From: Alphaproteobacteria bacterium PA4
GTDB taxonomy: Bacteria > Pseudomonadota > Alphaproteobacteria > Sphingomonadales > Sphingomonadaceae
Assembly: GCA_002256005.1 (NCBI GenBank)
Contig: NKIQ01000019.1
Location: 1-63,510, forward strand
Direction: 5' to 3'
DNA: 63,510 nucleotides
Shown: piece after piece, positions 21,585-30,201 of the stretch
Position numbering within the stretch: position 1 is the stretch's first letter
Layout: each line of letters starts with the position of its first letter
The notes under the pieces: generated by a model
The model's input: the letters and a program-made list of their open reading frames with translations, nothing else
The model's database searches: none
What the model was told of the DNA's origin: nothing
Translations under genes and position numbers: made by a program

Positions 21585-22247
21585 ATGACCATTGCCACCA
21601 ATGCAAAGCTTGCGCTGTCCGCCGTCGCGTTCGCGCTCGCCGGGCCCGTCGCCGCCGCCGCGGTCGTCGATCAGGCGCAATTGCAGTTCAGCACCGGCAT
21701 TCCGTTCGGCTATGTCAGCGGCAGCTATGTGAGCAACGCCAATATCGGCCAGAGCTATACTGCCGGCATCAAGGGCAAGCTCGATTCCATCTCGATGTAT
21801 TGCAACGGCATCTGCTCGATCGACCAGCTCGGCAATACGCTGACGCTCGATCTCTACAAGGGCGGCAATCTGCTTTCGACGGCGACGCTCAACACGACCA
21901 ATGGCGAGGCGGACACGACGAAGCCCGGTTACAGCATCCTGCGCTTTTCCTTCGCCAATGCCGGTATCGCCCAGCTGGTCGGGCAGAGCTATACCTTCGT
22001 CCTCGGCACCGTCACTGGGCCTGGCGACATCAAGGAGCGCGGCACCATGGCGTTCGATGGCAACGCCTATCTCGGCGGCGCCGCGCTGCCCGACAGCTTC
22101 TATGGCAACACGCCGGGCCGCGATCTGATGTTCAAGACCGAAGTCATGGCCGGCAGCGTGCCGGAGCCGGCGAGCTGGGCGCTGCTGATCATGGGCTTCG
22201 GCCTGACCGGCGCGGCGATGCGGCGGCGGGTGGCGCTGGCGGCGTAA
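21585..22247 (+). CDS. PEP-CTERM (PEPxxWA) sorting-domain protein
   Basis: The 220-residue exported protein has a signal peptide (residues 1-28, ending GPVAAAA), a beta-rich body with no recognised enzyme motif, and a C-terminal sorting signal: VPEPASWALLIMGFGL, a transmembrane helix, then RRR. Such proteins are cut and anchored or released by an exosortase during exopolysaccharide-linked secretion; the exosortase is not in the window. ATG 21585 has an excellent AGGGGAGGAT site; the longer open frame upstream is noncoding. Expression is probably sigma-54 and PrsR dependent, from the promoter at 21458. Confidence 0.92.
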   Translation: MTIATNAKLALSAVAFALAGPVAAAAVVDQAQLQFSTGIPFGYVSGSYVSNANIGQSYTAGIKGKLDSISMYCNGICSIDQLGNTLTLDLYKGGNLLSTATLNTTNGEADTTKPGYSILRFSFANAGIAQLVGQSYTFVLGTVTGPGDIKERGTMAFDGNAYLGGAALPDSFYGNTPGRDLMFKTEVMAGSVPEPASWALLIMGFGLTGAAMRRRVALAA

Positions 22248-22249
22248 TG

Positions 22250-22332
22250 TCATCCCGGGCTTGACCCGGGACCCCGTTTTTCTCTGTGGTTTCAGGAAGA
22301 AGCTGGATCCCGGGTCGAGCCCGGGATGACAG
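22250..22332. repeat. Family D inverted repeat, copy 1
   Basis: TCATCCCGGGCTTGACCCGG at the left pairs with CCGGGTCGAGCCCGGGATGA at the right, around a centre with CCCCGTTTTTCT. It lies between the convergent PEP-CTERM and hslO genes. Copy 2 is at 26131-26217. It probably terminates both transcripts. Confidence 0.85.
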
Positions 22333-22335
22333 CGT

Positions 22336-23238
22336 TCAGGCCGCGATCTTCCACACCCGCGAGCAGAATTGGCAGTCGACGCCGATCATGCCATCCTCGC
22401 CCCGCATCTCGGCGCGCTCGGCTTCCGGAAAGCGTTCGATGACATCGCGGATATGCGCCAGCGAGCAGCGGCAGCCGCGCGACGGCACCGGGCCGGGTTG
22501 CAGGCGCACCTCTTCCTCATGGAACAGCCGCCACAGCAGTGATTCCTCGGTCAGTGCCGTGTCGGTCAGCTCGTCGGCGGTCACGGTTGCCGCCAGCGTG
22601 CGCATGTGCTGCCAGTCCTCCGGCTCCGGCGCGCCGTCATCCTCGGCAAACAGCCGCGCCCGGCCTTCCTCGCCGCGCGGCAGATATTGCAGCAGCAGGC
22701 CGCCGACGCTGTAGCCGGTGCTGGCGTCGCCCGACATGGCGGTACGGATCAGCGTCGGCAGCTGTTCGGAGGAGCGGAAATATTGTTCGATAGCGTCGGC
22801 GATGCTGGCGCCCTCCAGCGGCACGATGCCCTGATAGCGCTCGCTGGCCGCGGTCTGGTCGAGCGTGATCGCCAGATGCCCGCTGCCGAACATGGTTTCG
22901 AGATCGCCGAACGGCGTCGCCGCATCGCCGCGCACATAGCCGCGCAGCTGGCCGGCGTTATAGTCGCAGACCAGCAGGCTGATGCCGCCATCGGCCTGGG
23001 CCTGCAGCGTCAGCCCGCCGCCAGTTTCGCGCAGCGTCGCGCCGAGCATCGCGGTGACGGCCAGCGCCTCGCCGAGCAGTCGCGCCAGCGCCGGCGGGTA
23101 ATCATGGGCAGCGAGGATGGCGTTGACCGAGGCGTCCAGCCGCACGATGCGGCCGCGCACATCGCGCGCCGGCACGGCAAAGGACAGGATGCGGTCGCGC
23201 ACCGGCGCCAGCCCTTCCGCCACGAGCAGCTCGCTCAC
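22336..23238 (-). CDS. hslO: Redox-regulated chaperone Hsp33
   Basis: The 300-residue holdase is activated by oxidative unfolding. The C-terminal zinc switch is Cys256-x-Cys258 (GCRCSLAHI) and Cys289-x2-Cys292 ([10 protein letters not shown]). The body has [19 protein letters not shown]-like and [14 protein letters not shown] features of Hsp33. The start is a GTG at 23238, overlapping the argF TGA by GTGA; upstream codons to 23304 lie inside argF. It is the last gene of argD-argF-hslO. Confidence 0.95.
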   Translation of the reverse strand: MSELLVAEGLAPVRDRILSFAVPARDVRGRIVRLDASVNAILAAHDYPPALARLLGEALAVTAMLGATLRETGGGLTLQAQADGGISLLVCDYNAGQLRGYVRGDAATPFGDLETMFGSGHLAITLDQTAASERYQGIVPLEGASIADAIEQYFRSSEQLPTLIRTAMSGDASTGYSVGGLLLQYLPRGEEGRARLFAEDDGAPEPEDWQHMRTLAATVTADELTDTALTEESLLWRLFHEEEVRLQPGPVPSRGCRCSLAHIRDVIERFPEAERAEMRGEDGMIGVDCQFCSRVWKIAA

Positions 23239-24158
23239 AGCGCCCCCAGACACCAGAGCAATATGGCCTTTTGCACATGCAGGCGGTTTTCCGCCTCGTC
23301 CCACACCCGCGACTGCGGACCGTCGATGACATCGTCGGTGACTTCCTCGCCGCGATGCGCCGGCAGGCAGTGCAGGAACAGCGCGTCGGGCACCCGCGCC
23401 ATCAGGCCGGCATTGACCTGGAAGGGCGCCATGGCGCTCATCTTGTCCTTGGCCTCGGCCTGGCCCATCGACACCCAGGTGTCGGTGACGACGACTTCGG
23501 CGCCTTCGACCGCGCTGGCAGCGGAGCGGACGAGGTCGATGCTGCCACCGCGGCAGCCGGCGGTGGCCATCACCGCCTGGTCGGGATCATAGCCGTGCGG
23601 CACGCCCAGCCGCAGGTCGAAATGCAGCACCGATGCCGCCTCGATCAGCGAATTGGCCATGTTGTTGCCGTCGCCCAGATAGGCCCAGCAGCTGCCTTCC
23701 ACCTTGCGGCCGGTCGATTCCTCGAAGGTCATGATGTCGGCCAGCACCTGCACCGGGTGGCTGATGTCGGTCAGGCCGTTGATCACCGGCACATCGGCGT
23801 TGCTGGCCAGCGCGTCGAGCGTCTGGTGGCGGTTGCTGCGCAGCATGATGGCATCGACCATGCGGCTGAGCACCCGTGCTGTATCGGCAACGGTTTCGCC
23901 GCGGCCCAGCTGCATCTCGCCGGCCTGGCTGACGATGGTCGAGCCGCCGAGCTGCCGCATCGCCATGTCGAAGCTGTAGCGGGTGCGGGTGCTCGGCTTT
24001 TCAAAGATCATCGCCAGCACATGGCCGGCCAGCGGTGCGTCGCTGTCGGTGCGGCCACGGGGCCAGCCGGCGCGCGCCGCCTTGCGGGCATGGGCGGCAT
24101 CGAGAATGGCACGCAGGGCCGGCGCTCCGGCGCTGGCGAAATCGAGAAAATGCGGCAT
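23235..24158 (-). CDS. argF: Ornithine carbamoyltransferase
   Basis: The 307-residue enzyme makes citrulline from ornithine and carbamoyl phosphate in arginine synthesis. [12 protein letters not shown] (residues 52-63) binds carbamoyl phosphate; [20 protein letters not shown] and [13 protein letters not shown] are the other signatures. ATG 24158 (MPHFLDFAS) is preferred over an in-frame GTG at 24176 because it has AGGA upstream and fits family N-termini. Second in argD-argF-hslO; a 10-bp tandem repeat fills the gap to argD. Confidence 0.97.
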   Translation of the reverse strand: MPHFLDFASAGAPALRAILDAAHARKAARAGWPRGRTDSDAPLAGHVLAMIFEKPSTRTRYSFDMAMRQLGGSTIVSQAGEMQLGRGETVADTARVLSRMVDAIMLRSNRHQTLDALASNADVPVINGLTDISHPVQVLADIMTFEESTGRKVEGSCWAYLGDGNNMANSLIEAASVLHFDLRLGVPHGYDPDQAVMATAGCRGGSIDLVRSAASAVEGAEVVVTDTWVSMGQAEAKDKMSAMAPFQVNAGLMARVPDALFLHCLPAHRGEEVTDDVIDGPQSRVWDEAENRLHVQKAILLWCLGAL

Positions 24159-24194
24159 TTCGGGGAAATCCTGCACCCGGCGCGGGATGCACCG

Positions 24195-24230
24195 GGGAGA
24201 AAGAGGGAGAAAAAGGGAGAAAAAGGGAGG
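24195..24230. repeat. 10-bp tandem repeat between argD and argF
   Basis: GGGAGAAAGA, GGGAGAAAAA, GGGAGAAAAA and a partial GGGAG follow one another exactly every 10 bp and end at the argD stop codon. In the argD-argF mRNA this is a pyrimidine-rich tract of CTCCC and TTTTT blocks. Confidence 0.9.
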
Positions 24231-25430
24231 CTAGGCAGCCACCGCCGGGTTGTAGGCGCGGGCGGCGGCGGAGAGCTTGTCGACGCATTCGCGGATATGA
24301 TGTTCCTCGATGATCAGCGGCGGCAGCAGGCGCACGACATTGTCGCCGGCGGCGACCAGCAGGATGCCATGGCTGCGCGCGTGATTGACGAAGGCGCGGC
24401 TGTCGGACTTCAGCTTCAGGCCCATCATCAGGCCCATGCCCCGCACGCTGTCGAACAGATCGTCATGGTTGGGGATCATCTGTTCGAGGCTGGAGCGCAG
24501 CCGCGCCGCCATGTCGTTGACATGCGCCAGGAACGCCGGCTCGGTCACCACATCCAGCACCGCCTCGCAGGCCGCCATGGCGAGCGGGTTGCCACCATAG
24601 GTGCTGCCGTGGCGGCCGACGATCATGCCGCTGGCGGCGTGCTCGGTGGCGAGGCAGGCACCGACCGGGAAGCCGCCGCCGATGCCCTTGGCGATCGCCA
24701 TGATGTCGGGGGTGATGCCGTACTGTTCGTGCGCGAACAGCGTGCCGCTGCGGGCGACGCCGCACTGCACTTCATCAAGGATCAGCAGGATACCATGTTC
24801 ATCGGCAATCGCGCGCAGGCCCTGAAGGAACTCCGGCGTCGCCGGGCGGATGCCGCCTTCGCCCTGCACCGGCTCCACCAGGAAACCACCAACGGAAGCG
24901 CCCAGCGGGCTGGCCATGGCGGCCTTGACGGCATCGAGGTCGTTGAACGGCAGCACGGTGAACCAGTCGGGCAGCGGCTCGAAGCTCTGGCGCATCTTTT
25001 CCTGGTTGGTCGCCGAGATGGTGGCGAGGGTGCGGCCGTGGAAGGCGTTGGAAAAGGTCAGGATCCGCGAGCGTTCCGGCCGGCCGGCCTCGAAATGGAA
25101 ACTGCGGCAGGTCTTCACCGCGCATTCGATGGCCTCGGCGCCGGAATTGGTGAAGAACACCGTGTCGGCAAAGGTCAACGCCACCAGCCGTTCGGCGAGA
25201 TGCTGCTGCGCCGGCACCTTGTAGAGGTTCGACGTGTGCATCAGCGTCGCCGCCTGCTTCTGGATGGTGCCGACCAGATGCGGATGGCTGTGGCCAAGGA
25301 TGTTGACCGCGATGCCGCTGGCGAAATCCAGCCATTCCCGGCCTTCTGCGTCATAGAGATAGCAACCATCCCCGCGCACCGGCTCGACCTCGCAGCGGCC
25401 ATAGACGGGCATCAGGGGGGTAATGGTCAT
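24231..25430 (-). CDS. argD: Acetylornithine / succinyldiaminopimelate aminotransferase
   Basis: The 399-residue PLP class III aminotransferase forms acetylornithine in arginine synthesis and may also act in lysine synthesis. Seen are FTNSGAEAIECAVK, FHGRTLATIS, LDEVQCGVARSG and the PLP-lysine Lys248 in IMAIAKGIGGGFPVG. ATG 25430 (MTITPLMPVYGR) fits family starts; the extra upstream frame to 25496 has no similarity. It is the first gene of argD-argF-hslO and is divergent from the SRAP gene. Confidence 0.96.
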   Translation of the reverse strand: MTITPLMPVYGRCEVEPVRGDGCYLYDAEGREWLDFASGIAVNILGHSHPHLVGTIQKQAATLMHTSNLYKVPAQQHLAERLVALTFADTVFFTNSGAEAIECAVKTCRSFHFEAGRPERSRILTFSNAFHGRTLATISATNQEKMRQSFEPLPDWFTVLPFNDLDAVKAAMASPLGASVGGFLVEPVQGEGGIRPATPEFLQGLRAIADEHGILLILDEVQCGVARSGTLFAHEQYGITPDIMAIAKGIGGGFPVGACLATEHAASGMIVGRHGSTYGGNPLAMAACEAVLDVVTEPAFLAHVNDMAARLRSSLEQMIPNHDDLFDSVRGMGLMMGLKLKSDSRAFVNHARSHGILLVAAGDNVVRLLPPLIIEEHHIRECVDKLSAAARAYNPAVAA

Positions 25431-25553
25431 CGTCGTCCACTCCAGCACGGCGGCGCGAACCGCAACGCAAAAAGGCGGCCCGCAGTGACCGCCCACAGCG
25501 CCGCCCTATAGCGGCTTGTCCCCCGTGTCTCAACCCCGATACAAGCGGGTGTC

Positions 25554-26129
25554 ATGTGCAACAATTACCGCCTGCGCGGCGCCGCCATCGCCATTGCCGA
25601 AGCGATGGGGATTCCGTTCGAAGCCGATATCACGCTGCCCCCCGCCGACCTGTTTCCGAAGCGGCCGGCGATGGTGGTGACGGGGGCCGGGGAGAGCCGC
25701 CGCGCCGCCCTGATGGCCTGGGGTTTCCCGCCGCCGCCGAACGTGCGCGGCCCCATCACCAACGTCCGCAACTTCGCCAGCCCGTTCTGGCGCCAGGCGC
25801 TGGCCCAGCCGGCCCAGCGCTGCCTGATCCCGGCCAGCGAATTCTGCGAATGGCAGGGTGAAAAGGGGGCGAAGCGGCAATGCTGGTTCCACCTGCCGTC
25901 GCGGCCGATCTTCGCCTTTGCCGGCATCTGGCGGCCGACGCCCGCTGGCGATGTCTTTGCGATGCTGACCTGCGACCCCAATCCGCTGGTCGCCGCGGTG
26001 CACCCCAAGGCGATGCCGGTCATCCTGCATGCCGAGGATCATGAGCGCTGGCTGGCGGCACCGGTGGCGGAAGCCTTGCCGCTGGCGGCGCCGTTTCCGT
26101 CGCAGTTGATGGCGATGGTCACCGATTGA
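25554..26129 (+). CDS. SRAP (HMCES/YedK) abasic-site DNA-protein crosslink protein
   Basis: The 191-residue SOS-response-associated peptidase family protein crosslinks to abasic sites in single-stranded DNA to protect them. Catalytic residues are visible: Cys2 (MCNN, exposed after Met removal), Asn70 in TNVRNF, Glu99 in SEFCEW and His150 in HPKAMPVIL. It is monocistronic, divergent from argD and followed by a family D repeat. No clear LexA box is visible upstream. Confidence 0.95.
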   Translation: MCNNYRLRGAAIAIAEAMGIPFEADITLPPADLFPKRPAMVVTGAGESRRAALMAWGFPPPPNVRGPITNVRNFASPFWRQALAQPAQRCLIPASEFCEWQGEKGAKRQCWFHLPSRPIFAFAGIWRPTPAGDVFAMLTCDPNPLVAAVHPKAMPVILHAEDHERWLAAPVAEALPLAAPFPSQLMAMVTD

Positions 26130-26130
26130 C

Positions 26131-26217
26131 TGTCATCCCGGGCTTGACCCGGGACCCCGTTTTTCTTTGCGGTCACAGGAAGAAAAACGGGGTCCCGGGT
26201 CAAGCCCGGGATGACAG
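26131..26217. repeat. Family D inverted repeat, copy 2
   Basis: TGTCATCCCGGGCTTGACCC pairs with the mirror sequence ending in GCCCGGGATGACA, with an inner AAAAACGGGGTCCC / GGGACCCCGTTTTT stem. It is a nearly perfect 87-bp palindrome between convergent genes, which would form a strong bidirectional terminator. Confidence 0.88.
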
Positions 26218-26220
26218 GAT

Positions 26221-26406
26221 TTACGGGCAGCGCCGCAGATGCTGGCACGACACCGGCTTCGCGCCCGGCTCGGCTTTCGCCGGCAGCACCGGCTCGCCCC
26301 GGGCATCGCGCGGCACGCCGCTGGTCACCGGTTTGGGCGGCATCGTATAGGGCGCCGGTGTGCAGGCCGCCGCCGCCAGCAGCAGTGCGAGAGCCAGCCC
26401 TCGCAT
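26221..26406 (-). CDS. Small lipoprotein
   Basis: The 61-residue product has a type II signal peptide (MRGLALALLLAAAAC) with the lipobox cysteine at residue 15, then a proline-rich tail ending in SCQHLRRCP with two further cysteines. Its ATG overlaps the TGA of the PAP2 phosphatase gene (ATGA), which argues that it is real and co-translated. No family recognised. Probably anchored in the outer membrane. Confidence 0.68.
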   Translation of the reverse strand: MRGLALALLLAAAACTPAPYTMPPKPVTSGVPRDARGEPVLPAKAEPGAKPVSCQHLRRCP

Positions 26407-26942
26407 CAGAACCGCGCCGACAGGCTGACCATGCCGCCGTGCGTATCGCCGCCCATGCTGACCTGCACATCCTCGCGCAGCCGCCTCGTCAGCAGGAACG
26501 CCGAGCCTTCGCCGATGGCGGCACCAGCGACAACGTCATACCAGTGATGGTCCCGCGTATGGATGCGGGCGGCACCCACCCCGGCGGCGAGCAGCTCGAA
26601 CGGCAGCCCGACCTTCCAGCCATAGCGCGCGTGCAGGAAGCCGGCGCCGGCAAAGGCCATGCTGGTGTGGGTCGAAGGGAAACTGCGCTCGCCGCCATTG
26701 GGCCGGGTGGAATTGACGCCATATTTCAGCGCCTCGGTGGAGGTCAGCGCGACAAAACCGGTTTCGGCGAGCTGGTAAAGCCCGTTCTTGTCCTTTTCGT
26801 GAATCGCGATGCCGGTGGCGACCACCGGAATGCCGATGGCACCGACATCGGCAAAGGTCCGCCAAAAGGCATCGCCCGCCGCCGCCGGCGCCGCCATGGT
26901 GAGACTGGCCGCAAGGCCGCCGATGATCATCGCGATGCGCAT
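26406..26942 (-). CDS. PAP2-family phosphatase, exported
   Basis: The 178-residue protein has a signal peptide (ending MAAPAAAG, residue 23) and the three acid-phosphatase motifs: KYGVNSTRPNG (about 74-84), FPSTHTSMAF (about 88-97) and RIHTRDHHWYDV (about 125-136), with conserved Arg, His and His/Asp. It likely removes phosphate from a lipid or isoprenoid pyrophosphate on the periplasmic side. Few long hydrophobic helices remain, so it may be soluble or loosely bound. Co-operonic with the downstream small lipoprotein. Confidence 0.9.
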   Translation of the reverse strand: MRIAMIIGGLAASLTMAAPAAAGDAFWRTFADVGAIGIPVVATGIAIHEKDKNGLYQLAETGFVALTSTEALKYGVNSTRPNGGERSFPSTHTSMAFAGAGFLHARYGWKVGLPFELLAAGVGAARIHTRDHHWYDVVAGAAIGEGSAFLLTRRLREDVQVSMGGDTHGGMVSLSARF

Positions 26943-27074
26943 GGAAAAGGTCCCTTTACCGGACCGGCCCTAGCCCTTGCGGAGTCAAATGCAATTTACG
27001 GCGGTGTAACTTTGCCGATGGGAAGGCGGCGATGCGCGCCACTGCCGCGAGACCCGCTGCGCGCCGGCAGGGGG

Positions 27075-27150
27075 TGGTGATCCCTACGGGACTCGAACCC
27101 GTGTTTTCGCCGTGAAAGGGCGACGTCCTAGACCGCTAGACGAAGGGACC
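27075..27150 (-). tRNA. tRNA-Glu (anticodon TTC)
   Basis: On the minus strand the sequence folds as a cloverleaf. The acceptor GGTCCCT pairs with AGGGATC, the anticodon loop is CTTTCAC with TTC, and the T loop has GGGTTCGAGTCCC. The CCA end is encoded (27075-27077). Confidence 0.97.
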
Positions 27151-27506
27151 AGCGGGAGAGGGGCTGCTAAAGGCGCCAGCGTTCGGCGTCAAGCGGCGAA
27201 CGCGATTTTTCGGAAAATTGCCGCCTGCCACTCGCGCCGGCAGGCGGGGCCGGGGCCTGATCGCCCGCCCAGGGTGAATCGACGTTCAAGGTTGAAGCGG
27301 CCTCCGGCGGCTGGGGCCGTAGGCCCCAGACCCCATTTCGCTTTGATCTGGACTGCAAAGCCGCCTGTGGTGCCATGCGTTAGCCAGTAAATGGGGTCTG
27401 GGGCCTACGGCCCCAGCCTGTCACCCCGGACTTGATCCGGGGCGGAGGCTCTGGTTTCTTCGCAATCAGCGTTCAGCACGACTGAAATGCTGAATGTCGA
27501 TACGTC
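27151..27506. other. Gene-free interval upstream of tRNA-Glu holding a family C repeat
   Basis: No convincing gene lies here. The main content is the family C element at 27300-27451. The rest (27151-27299) should contain the tRNA-Glu promoter on the minus strand, but I do not see a clear -35/-10 pair. Confidence 0.6.
27300..27451. repeat. Family C composite repeat, copy 2 (inverted relative to copy 1)
   Basis: GCCTCCGGCGGCTGGGGCC opens the element and GGCCCCAGCCTG then a CCCCGGACTTGATCCGGGG hairpin closes it. This is the reverse complement of the order in copy 1 at 14705-14857, down to the asymmetric CCCCGGATCAAGTCCGGGG end. The central 50 bp differ. Confidence 0.85.
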
Positions 27507-28736
27507 CTAACGCACCGCCACCCCGCCCTTCAGCACCAGCACCGGCTTGGCCAGCACGCCCAGGTCCGCCAGCGGATCGCCCGCCACCGCCACCAGATCG
27601 GCGAGCAGCCCCGGCGCCACCCGGCCGCGGTCGGCGAGCTTGAAGGCGTCGGCATTCCCCGCCGTCGCCGCGCGCAGCACCGCCAGCACCGGCATGCCGG
27701 CGGCGGCCAGCAGGCGCAGTTCCCGTGCATTGTCGCCATGCGCGAACACCCCGACATCGCCGCCGACGCAGATCTTCACCCCCGCCGCCCGCGCCAGCGC
27801 AAAGCTCTTGCGGTCTTCGGCCACCGCTGCCGGCGCCGGCTCCACCCCGTTCCAGCCGCGATAGCGCGCAATGGCATCGCCGGCGGCCAGCGTCGGGCAC
27901 AGCACCGTGCCGCGCGCTGCCATCAGCCTGAACACCTCGGCGGTCCCGGCGCTGCCATGCTCGATAGTGTCGACACCGGCGAGCGTGGCGCGGCGCATCC
28001 CCTCCGGCGTGCTGGCGTGCGCCACCACCTGCCGGCCGGCATCGTGCGCGGCGGCGGTGGCGGCGGTCAGTTCGTCCTGCGAGAAGGTCGGCCGGCTCGG
28101 CTCGCCCTTGCCCCAGCGGTAATCGGCATAGAGCTTGATGATGTCGGCGCCGGCGGCGATCTGGCGGCGCACGGCGGTGACCAGCTCCGGCCCACTGGCT
28201 GCCTCGGCGCCCTGCGGCACGGCGACGCCCGGTTCAAAGCCCTTGGGCCCATAGGCGCCGGTCGCCACCAGCGCGCGGGTGGCGATAATCAGGCGCGGGC
28301 CGGGCACGATGCCCTGCTCGATCGCCGCCTTCAGCCCGACATCGGCATAGCCCGCGCCTTCGGTGCCGAGGTCGCGCGCCGTGGTGAAACCGGCGGCGAG
28401 CGTCGCCCGCGCCGCCACCACGGCGCGGGCGGTGCGCAGCGCCAGCGGCTCGTGCAGCACCTGATCGTCCCAGGGGGTTTCGTTATAGGGGTGGAGGAAG
28501 AGATGGCTGTGCCCCTCGATCAGGCCGGGCAGCAGCGTCGCGCCGCGCAGGTCGATGATGCGGGCGCCGTCGCTCGCCACATTCGGCCCGGCGGCGGTGA
28601 TGCGCGCGCCCTCCACCCGCACCTGCCAGCCGGGGTGCATCGCCTCCCCATCGAACACCTGCGCCGGGCGCAGCACGATGGTTTCGGCCAGCGCCGGCGC
28701 GGCGAGCGCCAGCCAGAGCAGCATCAGAATGCGCAT
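27507..28736 (-). CDS. Exported amidohydrolase-family protein
   Basis: The 409-residue protein has a signal peptide (ends APALAE, residue 18) and the metal-dependent hydrolase barrel. Metal ligands are visible in EGHSHLF (His-x-His, about 75), the lysine in IIKLYADY (about 205), VVAHAST (about 240), TIEHGS (about 260) and Asp in GGDVGVFAHG (about 330). It resembles the periplasmic imidazolonepropionase-like/prolidase-like amidohydrolases; substrate unknown. A small membrane protein gene ends 11 bp upstream, suggesting one operon. Confidence 0.9.
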   Translation of the reverse strand: MRILMLLWLALAAPALAETIVLRPAQVFDGEAMHPGWQVRVEGARITAAGPNVASDGARIIDLRGATLLPGLIEGHSHLFLHPYNETPWDDQVLHEPLALRTARAVVAARATLAAGFTTARDLGTEGAGYADVGLKAAIEQGIVPGPRLIIATRALVATGAYGPKGFEPGVAVPQGAEAASGPELVTAVRRQIAAGADIIKLYADYRWGKGEPSRPTFSQDELTAATAAAHDAGRQVVAHASTPEGMRRATLAGVDTIEHGSAGTAEVFRLMAARGTVLCPTLAAGDAIARYRGWNGVEPAPAAVAEDRKSFALARAAGVKICVGGDVGVFAHGDNARELRLLAAAGMPVLAVLRAATAGNADAFKLADRGRVAPGLLADLVAVAGDPLADLGVLAKPVLVLKGGVAVR

Positions 28737-28747
28737 CTATTCCCCCA

Positions 28748-29122
28748 TCACACCGGCGGCGGCACCAGCCCCAGCGATTTCAGCACCAGTGCCTGCACCA
28801 GCATCACCAGCAGCCAGTAAGCGCCATCGCGCGCCACCACACGCCAGCCATGGCGGTGGTAGCGCAGCGAGACGATCAGCACCGGCACGACAAAGCCGAT
28901 CCAGATGACGACCGCGCTGCCCAGCGCCATCACCCAGGCCTCGGCGCGTGGCGGCGCGAGGATCAGCGCGCCGGCGAGGATGGCGGCGAACCATGCCTGG
29001 GCGAGAAAGGCCAGCGCACGGTCGGCGAGGCTCTGGCCTTCGCGGTGCAGCAGCAGCCCGGCGACCAGGCCGGCGAGCGTCGCCGCCAGGATCGGCCCGG
29101 CATTGAGGATGATGTAGATCAT
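28748..29122 (-). CDS. Small integral membrane protein, unknown
   Basis: The 124-residue product has four hydrophobic segments (about 3-25, 36-56, 64-86 and 98-118) linked by short charged loops, a layout typical of a four-helix inner-membrane protein. I do not recognise the family. It precedes the amidohydrolase gene by 11 bp on the same strand and is divergent from the epimerase. Confidence 0.72.
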   Translation of the reverse strand: MIYIILNAGPILAATLAGLVAGLLLHREGQSLADRALAFLAQAWFAAILAGALILAPPRAEAWVMALGSAVVIWIGFVVPVLIVSLRYHRHGWRVVARDGAYWLLVMLVQALVLKSLGLVPPPV

Positions 29123-29193
29123 GCCGCACGCTTTGCCAGTTTGCGGGCCAAGGCAAGCAGGATATGCAGCGGCAAATTGACAGGAGCCGCCCC

Positions 29194-29643
29194 ATGACCG
29201 CCGAAACCCTGCCCGAACTCTTGCTGGGCCGCCTCAACCATGTCGGCATCGCCTGTGTGTCGATCGACGCCACCATCGCCATGTATGCCCGGCTGTTCGG
29301 CGCCACCGTCTCCACGCCGCCGTTCGACCTGCCGGCGCAGGGTGTGCGCGTCGCCTTCATCGATGTCGCCAACAGCCAGCTGGAACTGATCGAGCCGCTG
29401 GGCGAAGGCTCGCCGATTCACGGGTTCTTGAAGAAGAACCCCAATGGCGGCCAGCACCATGTCTGCTTCGAAGTCACCGACATCATCGCGGCGCGCGATG
29501 CCATGCGGGCGCGCGGCGCGACGGTGCTGGGCACGGGGGAGCCGCGCATCGGCGCGCATGGCGTGCCGATCATCTTCGTCCACCCCAAGGACACCGGCGG
29601 CGTGCTGATTGAGTTGATGGCGACGCCGGAGGGGCATCACTAG
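29194..29643 (+). CDS. mce: Methylmalonyl-CoA epimerase
   Basis: The 149-residue vicinal-oxygen-chelate enzyme interconverts (S)- and (R)-methylmalonyl-CoA for propionate and odd-chain catabolism. Metal ligands are in LNHVGIAC, GGQHHVCFEV and VLIELM, and FVHPKDTGGVL is typical. ATG 29194 has AGGAG eight bases upstream. The methylmalonyl-CoA mutase is not in the window. Confidence 0.93.
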   Translation: MTAETLPELLLGRLNHVGIACVSIDATIAMYARLFGATVSTPPFDLPAQGVRVAFIDVANSQLELIEPLGEGSPIHGFLKKNPNGGQHHVCFEVTDIIAARDAMRARGATVLGTGEPRIGAHGVPIIFVHPKDTGGVLIELMATPEGHH

Positions 29644-29677
29644 GCATTTGCCCCCACGCCTGCTACGCCCCGCCGGC

Positions 29678-30064
29678 GGTCAGAGGATCGGGCGATCGCC
29701 GCTGCGAAAGCAGGGGAGGAAAGTCCGGGCTCCACGGAACGCGGTGCCGGGTAACACCCGGCGGGGGCGACCCCAGGGACAGTGCCACAGAGAGCAGACC
29801 GCCGATGGGTTCCGGCAACGGAACGACAGGCAAGGGTGAAAGGGTGCGGTAACAGCGCACCGCGCGATGGGTAACCGGAGCGGCATGGCAAACCCCACCG
29901 GGAGCAAGACCGAATAGGGACGGCATGTGGCGCAAGCCACAGGGCAGGAACCGGCCTCGCCGTCCGGGTTGGTTGCTTGAGGTTGTCGGTAACGGCAATC
30001 CTAGAGGAATGATCGTCGCTGGCGTTCGCGCCAGTACAGAACCCGGCTTACAGATCCTCTGACC
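29678..30064 (+). ncRNA. rnpB: RNase P RNA, bacterial class A
   Basis: GGTCAGAGGATC at the 5' end pairs with GATCCTCTGACC at 30053-30064 to form P1. The conserved core is evident: GAGGAAAGTCCGGGCTCC, ACAGGCAAGGGTGAAAGGGT, GGCAAACCCC, AGACCGAATAGGG-like and the P15-proximal AGAACCCGGCTTA. It is the catalytic RNA that matures tRNA 5' ends. Several short ORFs in this stretch are not genes. Confidence 0.97.
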
Positions 30065-30122
30065 GCGCCGCGCCGCGAGCGCGCGTGCCGCGCGCCGACA
30101 GGCGCAAGCGCGGCCAGCGGGG

Positions 30123-30176
30123 CGCCGGGGCCTCCCCGGCGAACCCGTCTGACGTCAGCCGCGGCTTTGCCGCGGC
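30123..30176. terminator. Two GC-rich hairpins between rnpB and a TonB receptor gene
   Basis: CGCCGGGG-cct-CCCCGGCG (30123-30141) and GCCGCGGC-ttt-GCCGCGGC (30158-30176) are perfect stems in the 137 bp between rnpB and the convergent receptor gene. No T-run follows, so the terminator call rests on position. Confidence 0.45.
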
Positions 30177-30201
30177 CCGTGCCGCCCCAACGCAATCAAC
30201 T

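Noticed and set aside
29663-29998. ORFs on both strands inside 29.64-30.0 kb
   Set aside because: The region is RNase P RNA, with clear conserved core sequences and a pairing P1 helix.
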